Positions 55,565 through 64,000 of a DNA stretch of 64,000 bases are shown here, one piece after another (the first letter of the stretch is position 1; each line of letters starts with the position of its first letter). The translations under genes were made by a program, and so were the position numbers. The notes under the pieces were generated by a model. It had not been told where the DNA came from and did not search any database. It was given only the letters and a program-made list of their open reading frames with translations. The DNA is from Lactifluus volemus (taxonomy: Eukaryota > Basidiomycota > Agaricomycetes > Russulales > Russulaceae): assembly GCA_022376515.1 (NCBI GenBank), contig WTXI01000018.1, positions 558,001 through 622,000 on the forward strand. The letters are read 5' to 3'.

Positions 55565-56500
55565 TGTCACGGTTCGCAGGGACCGTGGCTCGAAGTGAGC
55601 GTTGTTCTGGTTGGCTATTTGCTGTGGCGAGTCGGACAAGACTAGCAACACCAAATAGTCAATTCTAGCACGCCCAGGCAAGGTCCAACAAGGAGTAGAC
55701 TTGACTGTGCGAACTCTCGGTGTTCGTATCGCGTGAGGCGGTTAATACGGGCCGGCGCACGCGATGGTCGGAGTTACCGTTCCCAAAAGGGATAGACGGT
55801 GGCAGATGGGTTAACGACGATATGTAGGTTCGACCGCAACACGGGCGCAAGTGTTATTGGAATGCAAGAGGTGCTCGCCTTCCAAGGACACTCGTGAGAG
55901 GTTGAACTAAGGTTCGAGGGCGGACGCGGGGTGAGAAGTGGGGACTACTTCTCACAGCGCGTTCGTATTAGGGTTCAGGCGTCTGGGGACTTGTTGCACG
56001 GAAATGGAACAAATTCACAGATGTCTGATCGTGGCGCGAAGTACCTAGATCAAGGTACGAAGAGGGGATTCACAAGAAGAGAGGAGGAGATGCGATGCGA
56101 GTGTGAGCAGGAGACAATGAACTGCGATTCTAGACGAAGCTGAAGCTGGGGCTTTAGCTTGTCTACAGGGCCCTATTTATGCGTACAGAGGGCCAGCCAA
56201 CTATCCTACAAAGGTCACAGTACAGTAGCGAAGTCAAGACTATTGACTAAGGACCTGAGTCAGTTCTGATGACTCAAGAACTGACTCAGTGCGTCTGACT
56301 CAAGATCTGAGTCAAGAACGCTGACTCAAGATTTGAGTCATGATCCCTGAGTCAAATACACGTCTAAAACGGTGGTGCACAGCCCCTAGAAGCGGAACAG
56401 AAGGGACTGGCCAAGGAAAGGGATCCTAGGTCACAACACAAGTCGAAAATCAGACAGAAAACAGTAGGAAATGGGCCGGGCGGCCCGCATAACCGTAACA
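55565..56500 (-). mobile_element. Solo LTR-alpha, 936 bp, in G2 pol; imperfect target duplication
   Basis: Plus-strand ends TGTCACGG and CCGTAACA. Flanks are CAGGG (left) and CGGGG (right), four of five bases equal. Removing the LTR and one flank copy rejoins LKEGAP to TTIKSKTYPLSP in frame, the expected protease-RT linker. Confidence 0.88.
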
Positions 56501-57454
56501 CGGGGCCCCCTCCTTTAACTTGATCTCGTGGTCGTCTAAACGTGCTGGGGGAAAGCGATGGGATAATTCTTCAGAGAAGACCCTCCAGTGGCGCTTGTAT
56601 TCCATAGGAAGGGAGGGGTCTCCTTGCTGCCGTGGTGCTTTGATGGCCCACTCCGTAGCTACTGAGGTTTTGTTTAGGGCCGCCGGGGGTATGACCCGTG
56701 GTTCGGAGATTTTGGAGACTCCATTGGGCCATTCCGGGAAATATTCCGCCCACTTCTGAAGCTTGGGGTGCTTGTCCTCCAGGTCCTTCTTTTGTCCTGC
56801 AGTTAGCTTGTCGTCTTGCAGCCGGAGCTTCAGGTGGGCCAACATTTTGCGGGTGTTCTCTCGTTTGACATCGGCTTCCCGAAGTCGTTGTTTGGCATGA
56901 TTTTCTACTCCCAAGAAGCGGGCCCTAGTGACCGCACGTGTGGCCACCTCAATAGGGAGGTCGTCCCAGGTCATGTTCGTCCAATCGATTTTTGGGTTGA
57001 AGGCCTTGAGCCAGGTGAAGCCAAAGATTATTCGGTCTCTCCCTAGGTTGGCGACAAGGAATAGTAGCTCTTCGCTCTTGTTACCCCGGGTGACGTGGAG
57101 TACAGCGTATCGTGTAACTGCGCCACTCCGGTTGTTTGTTCCGTCTACATTGGTAACTTGCACCGGTATTGGGAGTTGACGGGTGGCAATCCCCCACCTC
57201 TCAACTGTTCGTTGATCAATGAAATTTTCACTTGCCCCACTGTCGACGAGGGCTGCTTCTCCAACCGTTCCACGCATAGATCGAAAAATAAAGGGCATAT
57301 TTATTGACTTAATGCCTCGATGTCGTACGAATGCAATGCGTGGTAGTTCCGCTCCATGCCAGGTTGGCGGACAGGAGCCTAGAGAAAATCCTCCCCATCC
57401 TCTTTCTGTAATTCGTCCCACACCCTTTCTCGTTCCTCCTGGTTCATCCTTCAA
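56501..57454 (-). CDS. G2 aspartic protease and linker to RT
   Basis: Minus-strand frame overlapping the gag frame by a few bases. It contains the retropepsin-like motif GEAALVDSGASENFID (D-S-G-A), the second conserved block DRIIFGFTWLKAFNPKIDW, and a helical linker ending SHRFPPARLDDHEIKLKEGA at the LTR. The switch from the gag frame suggests expression as a separate or frameshifted product. Confidence 0.85.
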
Positions 57455-58129
57455 AGGTGTTGCGCCACCTCCGCGGGAGCCCCAGAGTCTACGGTGGGTG
57501 TGGGGTCTTCCGAGGAGGGGAGTAGGTCGATAAGTGGTCCTTGAACTTCTGGGGTCGTATGGTGGGTCGCATACGGCGGAGGCCGAGGCACGTATGCTGG
57601 AGGGGGCTGGTGCCAGTTCCCTGAGCGCGTTCGGGGCTGTGCATAGGATGGCCTGCTTCCTGACTGCTGTCCACCTTGTTGTCCCCCTCTACTGATTTGA
57701 GGGGCACGTCTGGAAGTTTGTCCCTTGGGGCAGTTTTTGACAAAGTGGCCAAACTGTCCACATCCCATGCATCGTCCTTCTTTTCGGAATCTTTCTTGCT
57801 GGGCACAGGTTGCCAGGTTGGCTTCGGTATGGGCAGTGTCGACATCCATGGCAAAGGGGTCTCTCCTGGGCTGTGGGGGCCTCGGGGGTAATCCCATCCC
57901 CCTTCTCAGCTGTTCCTGAGTTAGGGTAGGTCAGCTTGGCTGGCCTGGTCGCTGTCCTAGGAGGGCCACTCTGGCCTTGTGTCGGTTGTTCTGATTTCTA
58001 GCATCTCACTCCCACATGTCTAAAGTGGTCGGCCAGGTCTCCTGGTTGAGGATGGCCTTCTTTAGCTCGTGTTTCAGTCCTGCCTGGAACAGGTCCATGG
58101 TTCCAGCATCGTTTCGCGACCATCCGGCT
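57451..58129 (-). CDS. G2 gag, C-terminal part with CCHC zinc knuckle
   Basis: The frame from 57897 has the nucleocapsid knuckle CMGCGQFGHFVKNC followed by a Gln/Pro/Arg-rich tail. Upstream, to the G3 border at 58129, gag-like sequence continues (MDLFQAGLKHELKKAILNQE) but contains stop codons. The start of gag is lost at the G3 border. Confidence 0.8.
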
Positions 58130-58493
58130 TGTTACAGTTATGCGGGCCGCCCGGCCCATTTCTTACTATTTTCCGTCTGATTTTCGACTTGTGTTGTGAC
58201 CTAGGATCCCTTTCCTTGGCCAGCCCCTTCTATTCCGTTTCTAGGGGCTGTGCGTCGCCGTTTTGGATGTGTATTTGACTCAGGGATCATGACTCAAATC
58301 TTGAGTCAGCGTTCTTGACTCAGATCTTGAGTCAGACGCACTGAGTCAGTTCTTGAGTCATCAGAACTGACTCAGGTCCTTAGTCAATAGTTCTGACTTC
58401 GCTACTGTACTGTGACCTTTGTAGGATAGTTGGCTGGCCCTCTGCACGCATAAATAGGGCCCTGTAGACGAGCTAAAGCCCCAGCTTCAGCTG
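58130..58493 (+). repeat. Truncated LTR-alpha retaining the enhancer array and TATA region
   Basis: Identical in layout to the first 364 bp of LTR-alpha (TGTTACAGTTATGCGGGCC onward). It includes the TGA(C/G)TCA array and GCATAAATAGGG, and breaks off after CCAGCTTCAGCT. The transcription start region is therefore probably retained next to the integrase ORF. Confidence 0.88.
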
Positions 58494-58532
58494 CATCGCT
58501 CTTACCCACTGGACTCAGTAAACCATCACTGG

Positions 58533-59963
58533 ATGCACCAAGGAAGACCTGTGGTCGCGGACCAGGAGGATCTGAAGCGACAGATCTTACATGAGTACCA
58601 TGACCACGCCTTGGTTGGGCACCCAGGCATTGCCACGACGCTTCAGAAGGTGTCTGAGGACTACTGGTGGCCGACGATGCGACAGTTCGTTCAGAACTAC
58701 GTCAAGGGGTGTGCAACTTGCCAAATGACGAAACCCAATACTGTGAAACCCAAACCACCATTGATGCCGATCACTGTTGAACCGAAGGCGATCCCTTTCC
58801 AGACCATTTCCCTTGACCTCATCACCGATCTTCCAGTCTCGAGGGGATATGATTCAATCCTCACAGTAGTGGACCACGATTGCTCGAAGGCAGCCTTCTT
58901 CTTGCCCTGTCAAAAGACAATTGACGTAGAAGAAGTGGCCCGGCTCTATGTGGAACACATCTTCCCCCTCTTTGGCTGTCCCCACCACGTCATTTCGGAC
59001 AGAGATCCCCGTTTTACTGCGCACTTCACCCGCCAGATGTGTGAACTGCTAGGAATCACACAGAACATCAGCTCTGCTTATCATCCGCAGACTGATGGAC
59101 AATCAGAACGCACTAATCAGTGGGTGGAGCAGTATTTGCGGATCTATGGGAGTAGCCAACAAGACGACTGGGCAAACCTTCTTCCTCTTGCCCAATTTGT
59201 TCACAACTCCTGGCCAAATGCGAGCACAGGGAAGACTCCCTGTGAGCTCTTGTGGGGCGCAAACCCAATCATCCATCCCTCCAGAAAAAGCACAAATGTC
59301 CCAGCGTTACATCAAAGACAAATGTGGCTTGAGGAGGCTAGGGGGCGCGCTCAAGATGCTATTAGAAAGGCGCAGGAGCTGTGGCTGAAACGACGCCAGA
59401 GAAAGAAGGGTCAAAGGCACTTCCATCCATTCGAAAAGGGGCAACAAGTGTTATTGGAGGGAACAAACTTAAAAACAATGTACCCATCCGCAAAGTTGGG
59501 GCCAAAAAGATACGGTCCATTCCCCATCATTGACGTCATTTCCCCAGTGGTGTACCGCCTCCAGCTTCCCCCACACTGGCGCATTCACAATGTCTTCCAT
59601 GCGTCCTTGTTAACACCTTACAAGGAGACGGAGGAACATGGGCGCAACTTCACAGAGCCGCCACCTGATCTGATGGAAGGCGAACCAGAATATGAGGTGG
59701 AGCAGATCATTGATGCGCGCAAGAAAGGGAAGGCAGAAAAGCTTGAGTATCTCCTTCGTTGGAAGGGATATTCACCCGCCCATGATAGTTGGGAACCCGC
59801 TGGCAATGTGAAGGCTCCGGAGCTCATTAAGGAGTTCTATCAGCGCAACCCCAATGCGATAGGGGGAGGAAGGATAAAAGCGAAGAGGAAGAGACGAATC
59901 CGAACCGTCACTACTCCTATTACCTCCTCCTCCATGAGTAATGCCCTACACCTTGCGTTCTAA
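58533..59963 (+). CDS. G3 integrase-chromodomain ORF without reverse transcriptase
   Basis: An intact frame of about 476 codons, open upstream to the LTR. Zinc finger HHCC (H in HEYHDHALVGHPGIATTL, CATCQMTKPN), integrase core with ISLDLITDLPVSRGYDSIL (D), VISDRDPRFTAHF (second Asp) and TDGQSERTNQWVEQYLR (Glu). The GPY/F-like module is GPKRYGPFPIIDVISPVVY, and the chromodomain is YEVEQIIDARKKGKAEKLEY with LLRWKGYSPAHDSWEPAGNV. It ends NALHLAF at 59961-59963. All catalytic residues are present. Unlike G2 it has no internal stop. Confidence 0.92.
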   Translation: MHQGRPVVADQEDLKRQILHEYHDHALVGHPGIATTLQKVSEDYWWPTMRQFVQNYVKGCATCQMTKPNTVKPKPPLMPITVEPKAIPFQTISLDLITDLPVSRGYDSILTVVDHDCSKAAFFLPCQKTIDVEEVARLYVEHIFPLFGCPHHVISDRDPRFTAHFTRQMCELLGITQNISSAYHPQTDGQSERTNQWVEQYLRIYGSSQQDDWANLLPLAQFVHNSWPNASTGKTPCELLWGANPIIHPSRKSTNVPALHQRQMWLEEARGRAQDAIRKAQELWLKRRQRKKGQRHFHPFEKGQQVLLEGTNLKTMYPSAKLGPKRYGPFPIIDVISPVVYRLQLPPHWRIHNVFHASLLTPYKETEEHGRNFTEPPPDLMEGEPEYEVEQIIDARKKGKAEKLEYLLRWKGYSPAHDSWEPAGNVKAPELIKEFYQRNPNAIGGGRIKAKRKRRIRTVTTPITSSSMSNALHLAF

Positions 59964-60483
59964 TACCCAAACTCAGAGGAGGACTACCTCGAACTCCTCG
60001 ACTCGTCGTTCGACGCCCTTGCGGTCTGTGAGGGGGGAGAGTGGCCCCTCTCAGAGACGCCCCTTGCCGAGGACACCCCAGCAGAACCAACCCAGATCCG
60101 CGCCTCCACCGTACAGGAGGACCACCCGCTCGCCTTGCCAAGAGCCTCACCGCAGTCCCTCGTACCATCCGAGGACCCCATCTCCTCTCCCAGGCCCGAC
60201 GCCGCCTCCCCAACTCTCGCCTATCCAGGAAGCCCTGGAGACGCTAGCAGCGGACATGAGGTTCCAGCCAGAAGTCATGTCGCTGGAGACCCCCACGCGC
60301 TGCGATCCGAATCCCCTTACGATCCCTGGAAGGTCTTCAGCTGGGCCCAACCTTCTGCAGGTGACGGTGCTCATCAACTCCAGGGGATACGTGCAACAGA
60401 TGGGGACGGCCTACGTCCACTCGTCGTCGCGTCTTCGTCGCATGGGGGGCCGTCTGGTGGTGATTCCGGAGTCAGCCCTCTGA
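59941..60483 (+). CDS. ORF-X of G3, starting inside the pol end in the +1 frame
   Basis: An ATG at 59941 lies 23 nt before the pol stop, +1 to pol. The first two thirds are Ser/Thr/Arg/Pro-rich (MPYTLRSNTQTQRRTTSNSS). The end is more ordered, GPNLLQVTVLINSRGYVQQM then GTAYVHSSSRLRRMGGRL. G2 has a counterpart in the same relative frame (51833-52711). Function unknown. Confidence 0.5.
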   Translation: MPYTLRSNTQTQRRTTSNSSTRRSTPLRSVRGESGPSQRRPLPRTPQQNQPRSAPPPYRRTTRSPCQEPHRSPSYHPRTPSPLPGPTPPPQLSPIQEALETLAADMRFQPEVMSLETPTRCDPNPLTIPGRSSAGPNLLQVTVLINSRGYVQQMGTAYVHSSSRLRRMGGRLVVIPESAL

Positions 60484-60833
60484 GAATCACCGGCAAGCGT
60501 AAGAGGAAGGGGAAGAGGTCATTTTATTGCGGCAAGTGCAACAGGGACGGGGTGGACCACAAGTACGAAGACTGCCCCTTGTGGAGGGAGTGCCTCTATT
60601 GTCAAAAGAAGGGGCACTACTCCCATGACTGTCATCACCCCCATACACGTTGCGTCGTTTACAGGTGCCGAGTCTTCCCTGACCACCAGTACTATGGGAG
60701 GAACTGTCCTGTCAAAGCCACGGAGTTGCGGCCCATCACTCATCTCTGGGATGAGTATGATGCGGATGACATAGATGCAGGTGAGGCGCTCTATGATGAC
60801 ATTGACTGGGAGTCCATGGACAGGGGTGACTGA
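60135..60833 (+). CDS. G3 zinc-knuckle ORF, in the pol frame
   Basis: In the same frame as pol but behind its stop. An N-terminal part overlaps ORF-X; then KRKRKGKRSFYCGKCNRDGV, DHKYEDCPLWRECLYCQKKG, HYSHDCHHPHTRC and an acidic end DAGEALYDDIDWESMDRGD (stop at 60831-60833). The spacing CxxC...DCPxxxxCLYCxxxGHxxxxCxxPHxxC matches the tail of G2 pol. In G2 the same domain is fused to pol without a stop. Confidence 0.6.
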   Translation: MPRASPQSLVPSEDPISSPRPDAASPTLAYPGSPGDASSGHEVPARSHVAGDPHALRSESPYDPWKVFSWAQPSAGDGAHQLQGIRATDGDGLRPLVVASSSHGGPSGGDSGVSPLRITGKRKRKGKRSFYCGKCNRDGVDHKYEDCPLWRECLYCQKKGHYSHDCHHPHTRCVVYRCRVFPDHQYYGRNCPVKATELRPITHLWDEYDADDIDAGEALYDDIDWESMDRGD

Positions 60834-60870
60834 GGCGCATGGTGGTACATGCGCCTAGGAGAGAGGGTAC

Positions 60871-61805
60871 TGTTACGGTTATGCGGGCCACCCGGCCCAT
60901 TTCCTACTGTTTTCTGTCTGATTTTCGACTTGTGTTGTGACCTAGGATCCCTTTCCTTGGCCAGCCCCTTCTGTTCCGCTTCTAGGGGCTGTGCACCGCC
61001 GTTTTGGACGTGTATTTGACTCAGGGATCATGACTCAAATCTTGAGTCAGCGTTCTTGACTCAGATCTTGAGTCAGACGCACTGAGTCAGTTCTTGAGTC
61101 ATCAGAACTGACTCAGGTCCTTAGTCAATAGTCTTGACTTCGCTACTGTACTGTGACCTTTGTAGGATAGTTGGCTGGCCCTCTGTACGCATAAATAGGG
61201 CCCTGTAGACAAGCTAAAGCCCCAGCTTCAGCTTCGTCTAGAATCGCAGTTCATTGTCTCCTGCTCACACTCGCATCGCATCTCCTCCTCTCTTCTTGTG
61301 AATCCCCTCTTCGTACCTTGATCTAGGTACTTCGCGCCACGATCAGACATCTGTGAATTTGTTCCATTTCCGTGCAACAAGTCCCCAGACGCCTGAACCC
61401 TAATACGAACGCACTGTGAGAAGTAGTCCCCACTTCTCACCCCGCGTCCGCCCTCGAACCTTAGTTCAACCTCTCACGAGTGTCCTTGGAAGGCGAGCAT
61501 CTCTTGCATTCCAATCACACTCGCGCCCATATTGTGGTTGAACCCACATATCATCGTTAACCCATCTGCCACCGTCTATCCTCTTTGGGAACGGTAACTC
61601 CGACCATCGCGTGCGCCGGCCCGTTAGTCCGTCTCACGCGATACAGACACCCAGAGTTCGCACAGTCAAGTCTACTCCCTGCGGGACCTTGCCTGCGTGT
61701 GCTAGAATCGACTATTTGGTGTTGCTAGTCTTGCCTGACTCGCTGCAGCAAATAGCCAACCAGAACGACGCTCACTTCGAGCCATGGTCCCTGCGAACCG
61801 TGACA
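60871..61805 (+). repeat. Complete LTR-alpha (3' LTR of G3), 935 bp
   Basis: Starts TGTTACGG and ends ACCGTGACA. It holds the TGA(C/G)TCA array at 61017-61115 and a TATA-like element. A short purine-rich stretch (GGAGAGAGGGTAC) precedes it and could be the polypurine tract. Confidence 0.92.
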
Positions 61806-62480
61806 GGAGGAGGTGAGGCGCGCGGGAGGCGCGAGAGAACGCACGGGACGCACAGGAGGCGCGGGGCACGAGGGAGCGAGGAAGCGCAGGAGAAGGCGCG
61901 GGACGTGGGAGGAGGCGCGGGAGGAGGCGCGGGAGGCACGGGAGGAGGCGCGAGACGTAGGAGGAGGAGGCGCAGGGGGTGGTGGTCCAGGCAGCAGAGG
62001 TGGCAGCGCGGGAGGAGGTAGTCAAGGAGGAGGAGGAGGTGACGAAAAAAAAGAAAAAAAGTCAGTTCGCGTTGAGGCGGGGCAGGCAGCGTGATAACGT
62101 ACCAGGACGTCGGCGCAGGCAGCGCGACAACGTAGACTGCCTCACAGAGGCAGTGGATCCAAGAGGAAACAGAAGCGGTGGGGGAGGCGCAGGCACAGGA
62201 GGCGCATGACGACGCGAAGAGGCAGAGCCAGAACAAGAGCCAGAGCCAGAGCCAGAGAGGGAGGCAAAGAGGGAGGCAAAGAGGGAGGCAAAGAGGGAGG
62301 CAAAGAGGGAGGCAGAGAGGGAGGCAGAGAGGGAGGCAGAGAAGGAGGCAGAGAAGGAGGCAGAGGCAGGGGCAGAGAAGGAGGGGACGCGGAGGAGGCA
62401 GCGGTGGGACGTGTTGGGGCGACGACGGAGGGGGATAGAGGGAGAGATGGAAAGGGGCGGCAGACTCGAGAGGCACGAAA
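61806..62480. repeat. Purine-rich low-complexity region with 12-bp tandem repeats
   Basis: GGAGG/GGCGC-rich sequence, within which 62257-62385 is an array of about ten 12-bp units GAGGGAGGCAAA or GAGGGAGGCAGA. It probably corresponds, in inverted orientation, to the pyrimidine-rich coding frame of the DNA transposon at 48500-48700. Long open frames here on both strands are low-complexity artefacts. Confidence 0.7.
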
Positions 62481-62894
62481 ATCAACATTGTGCAAACAGT
62501 AGTAAATAATACACCCACTGTAACGACTTAGTGAAAATTTCGCGAGTCGCGACTTAGCATATTTTTTTTCGGACTTTAGTTAAATTACATAAATTAATTT
62601 TTTATTTCTGTTTTGCTTGTCTTAAGTGTCTTACACATCTTAATTACTTAATGTGCTTATCTTTGGCCTTGATTTGCTTACTTGTTGTACATACTCATTT
62701 TCTAAGTAAAAAATAAGCAGCTTGAGCAACTTGACAGGCTTAAAAATGAAATAAGCTGGTTAAGCCGACTAAGTTTTTTCTGGATTTTCCTGATGTGGAG
62801 GGTCGACTTGGATGACGATTGGGTGGACTTAGCTAGTGGTTTGAAGACCAACTGAGGTCTTGTAGGGTTTAGGGTTGTTAGGAGACTTCGCTTT
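62481..62894 (-). mobile_element. Fragment of the DNA transposon family, inverted orientation
   Basis: AT-rich, with CTTAA-type motifs and the segment CGAAAATCAACATTG at about 62468. This is the complement of CAATGTTGATTTTCG at 48500, followed by an ACTTAGTGAAAATTT-like stretch that parallels 48395-48460. No terminal inverted repeat was found at its G2 border. Confidence 0.55.
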
Positions 62895-63472
62895 TGTCAA
62901 GGCTCAGAGGGGCCTTGGCGCACGACGGTGCTGTGACAGTGATCAAGGAGAGCTGAGCGTGGCACTAAGCCTCAGCACGACGAGGATCACACAAGTTCTT
63001 CCCTTGGCTTTACTATAGAGGAGAGCGTCGCGCTGACGGATGCACTCTACTGTATCATCAAAGAAGAGGTCAAGGGCAATCACAAGACGAGACTAAGTCT
63101 TGGATGACAACGGTCAGGAGGTCTGACTTGAAGGGACAAGAAGGGAAGAGGGTTCAACTAGTCTGATTGCAGACGAAGCGAAGTCTAAAGAGACAAGCTA
63201 CAACGGACTGGTTTATATACTCCTAGGGTGTGATGCTGAGTCATAGAGTCCCAGGCGTGTCACAGCGTGACACGCCTCCTAAATAATATATCGTAGATCG
63301 AACGGAGAAACTACGGAGATCTACGGAGATACCTTGGAAAGATCCAGAGATCTGTATCATACACGGGAAGATCCGAAGATCCATATCGTAGATTGTCTCG
63401 GAAGAAAGCGAAAAAGATACCCACAATCACGTGGGGTCAATACATAAGCAGACCATGTGCCAAACCGTAACA
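62895..63472 (-). repeat. G2 5' LTR (LTR-beta), 578 bp
   Basis: Plus-strand ends TGTCAAGG and CCGTAACA. The outer flank TGGGG (63473-63477) equals the flank left of 47552. No primer-binding site is seen next to its inner border at 62894. Confidence 0.88.
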
Positions 63473-64000
63473 TGGGGGTTCTTCAAAGTTCTCACCGTGC
63501 TCCTCTGTCTCCTTATATGGTGAGAGGAGGGAGGCATGGAAGACGTCATGTATCTTCCATGAGGCAGGGAGTCACAGTTTGAAGACCACCGGTGACACGA
63601 CTTTGGTCACAAGGAAGGGTCCATGCCGTTTGTTGCTTAATTTGGCAGTGGGGTGCGTCGTCTTTAGATTAGTCCCTTCTAGCCAGACTTTTTCGCCTTC
63701 ATGGAAAGGCCTGTAGTTATGTTGCCCCTTCTTCCTCTGGGCGTAGCGCTGCAACGTGTTTTGAGCGGCCCTGATCGATCGTTGGGCCTGCTCCCTTACA
63801 CGTTCCAGGGTGCGCTGCCTGTCTTCTAGAAGAGGGACATTGGTGGTGATTGGTTGGTCAGGTAATGAGGGCATGTGCCCCATGAGGAGCTCGAACGGCG
63901 TCTTGCCTGTGGTGGCATTAGGCCATGACCTTTGTACGTACTGTGCCATCGGCAACCAGGTAGCCCAGTCGTCCTGTTCATAATTCCCATAGATCCTTAA
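63473..64000 (-). pseudogene. G1 pol: end of integrase core and GPY/F module (continues past window)
   Basis: The minus-strand frame has VQRSWPNATTGKTPFELLMG, YAQRKKGQHNYRPFHEGEK and NKRHGPFLVTKVVSPVVFKL, then a TGA stop where a Leu/Pro is expected. LPASWKIHDVFHASLLSPY and TEEHGENFEEPP follow up to the G2 insertion. Its chromodomain continuation lies at 46761-47551. Confidence 0.85.

Larger units (their letters stand above)
58130..61805 (+). mobile_element. Rearranged Gypsy remnant G3 (LTR - integrase ORF - LTR), plus strand
   Basis: A truncated LTR-alpha (58130 to about 58493) is followed directly by the integrase part of pol (58533-59963), a 3' ORF region (59941-60833) and a complete LTR-alpha (60871-61805). 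Gag, protease and RT are absent. The outer flanks (GGCT at the left, GGAGG at the right) do not match, so this is a deletion or recombination product and not a simple insertion. Confidence 0.82.
47552..63472 (-). mobile_element. Ty3/Gypsy chromovirus-type retrotransposon G2 with nested insertions
   Basis: Minus-strand element. The 5' LTR is at 62895-63472 and the 3' LTR at 47552-51508 (split). Outer flanks carry TGGGG on both sides (47547-47551 and 63473-63477). Order on the minus strand: gag zinc knuckle, protease, RT, RNase H, integrase, chromodomain, zinc tail, polypurine tract (GAGAAGGGAGGCAC just before the 3' LTR). It contains a DNA transposon (47908-51284), a solo LTR (55565-56500) and the G3 region (58130 to about 61805) plus another DNA transposon fragment. 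The 5' leader and the start of gag are missing or displaced. Confidence 0.85.

Noticed and set aside
61772..62518. Long frames on both strands in the GGAGG-rich region
   Set aside because: They are repeats of 12 bp and purine-rich low complexity, so every frame lacks stops by composition.

Overview
The window is nuclear DNA of a filamentous basidiomycete, most likely an Agaricomycete. Genes are broken by many 45-70 nt introns with GTGCGT/GTAAGT-type donors, neighbours are often divergently paired over 80-500 bp, and the conserved proteins are fungal housekeeping proteins. A Rhizoctonia-like (Cantharellales) origin is my guess and was not tested. There is no operon structure, CRISPR or rRNA.

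Layout. Positions 1-44386 are a gene-bearing arm: the 3' end of an exocyst EXO84 gene, a small unknown gene (5487-6227), proteasome alpha-5 (6650-7682, minus), a divergent G-protein alpha subunit (8196-10241), an aldo-keto reductase with a membrane tail (10358-11717), a gene-poor stretch with a 124-nt foldback (11.7-16.0 kb), a chitin synthase activator SKT5/CHS4 (16015-17767), DASH/kinetochore ASK1 (18054-20184, minus), a mucin-like surface protein built from tandem exon-intron units (21196-25906), a tetraspanin (26786-28419), cofactor-independent phosphoglycerate mutase (28874-30929, minus), RidA (31085-31650), ubiquilin DSK2 (31741-33152), a NOPCHAP1-like protein (33553-34028, minus), tRNA-dihydrouridine synthase DUS1 (34354-35794), a dienelactone hydrolase (36064-37160, minus), a HAM1-like lipid-binding-type protein (37339-40237), tRNA-Ser(AGA) (40557-40638), autophagy ATG101 (40726-41578), a PRXL2/AhpC-TSA-like protein (41961-42972, minus) and an RRT8/EI24-type membrane protein (43055-44386).

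Positions 44422-64000 are a nest of transposons that can be unstacked from the sequence. An old Ty3/Gypsy element (G1, minus strand) has its 3' LTR at 44579-45026. Its body is split by a solo LTR (45807-46741, target duplication ACGAG) and by a second Gypsy element (G2, 47552-63472, target duplication TGGGG). Removing G2 rejoins the G1 polyprotein in frame. G2 carries a DNA transposon in its 3' LTR (47908-51284, inverted repeats of about 26 bp), a solo LTR in pol (55565-56500), and a rearranged third Gypsy remnant (G3, 58130-61805). The DNA transposon itself holds a solo LTR (49060-49652) in a kinase-like reading frame.

Points of most interest: a tandem array of nine phase 1-1 exon-intron modules in the mucin gene; a +1 overlapping reading frame and a zinc-knuckle tail after the chromodomain, shared by two diverged Gypsy elements; arrays of eight TGA(C/G)TCA (Gcn4/AP-1-type) sites in one LTR family; a G-alpha protein lacking the catalytic glutamine; and a set of single-base gaps in conserved genes, all of the same sign, that look like consensus errors.
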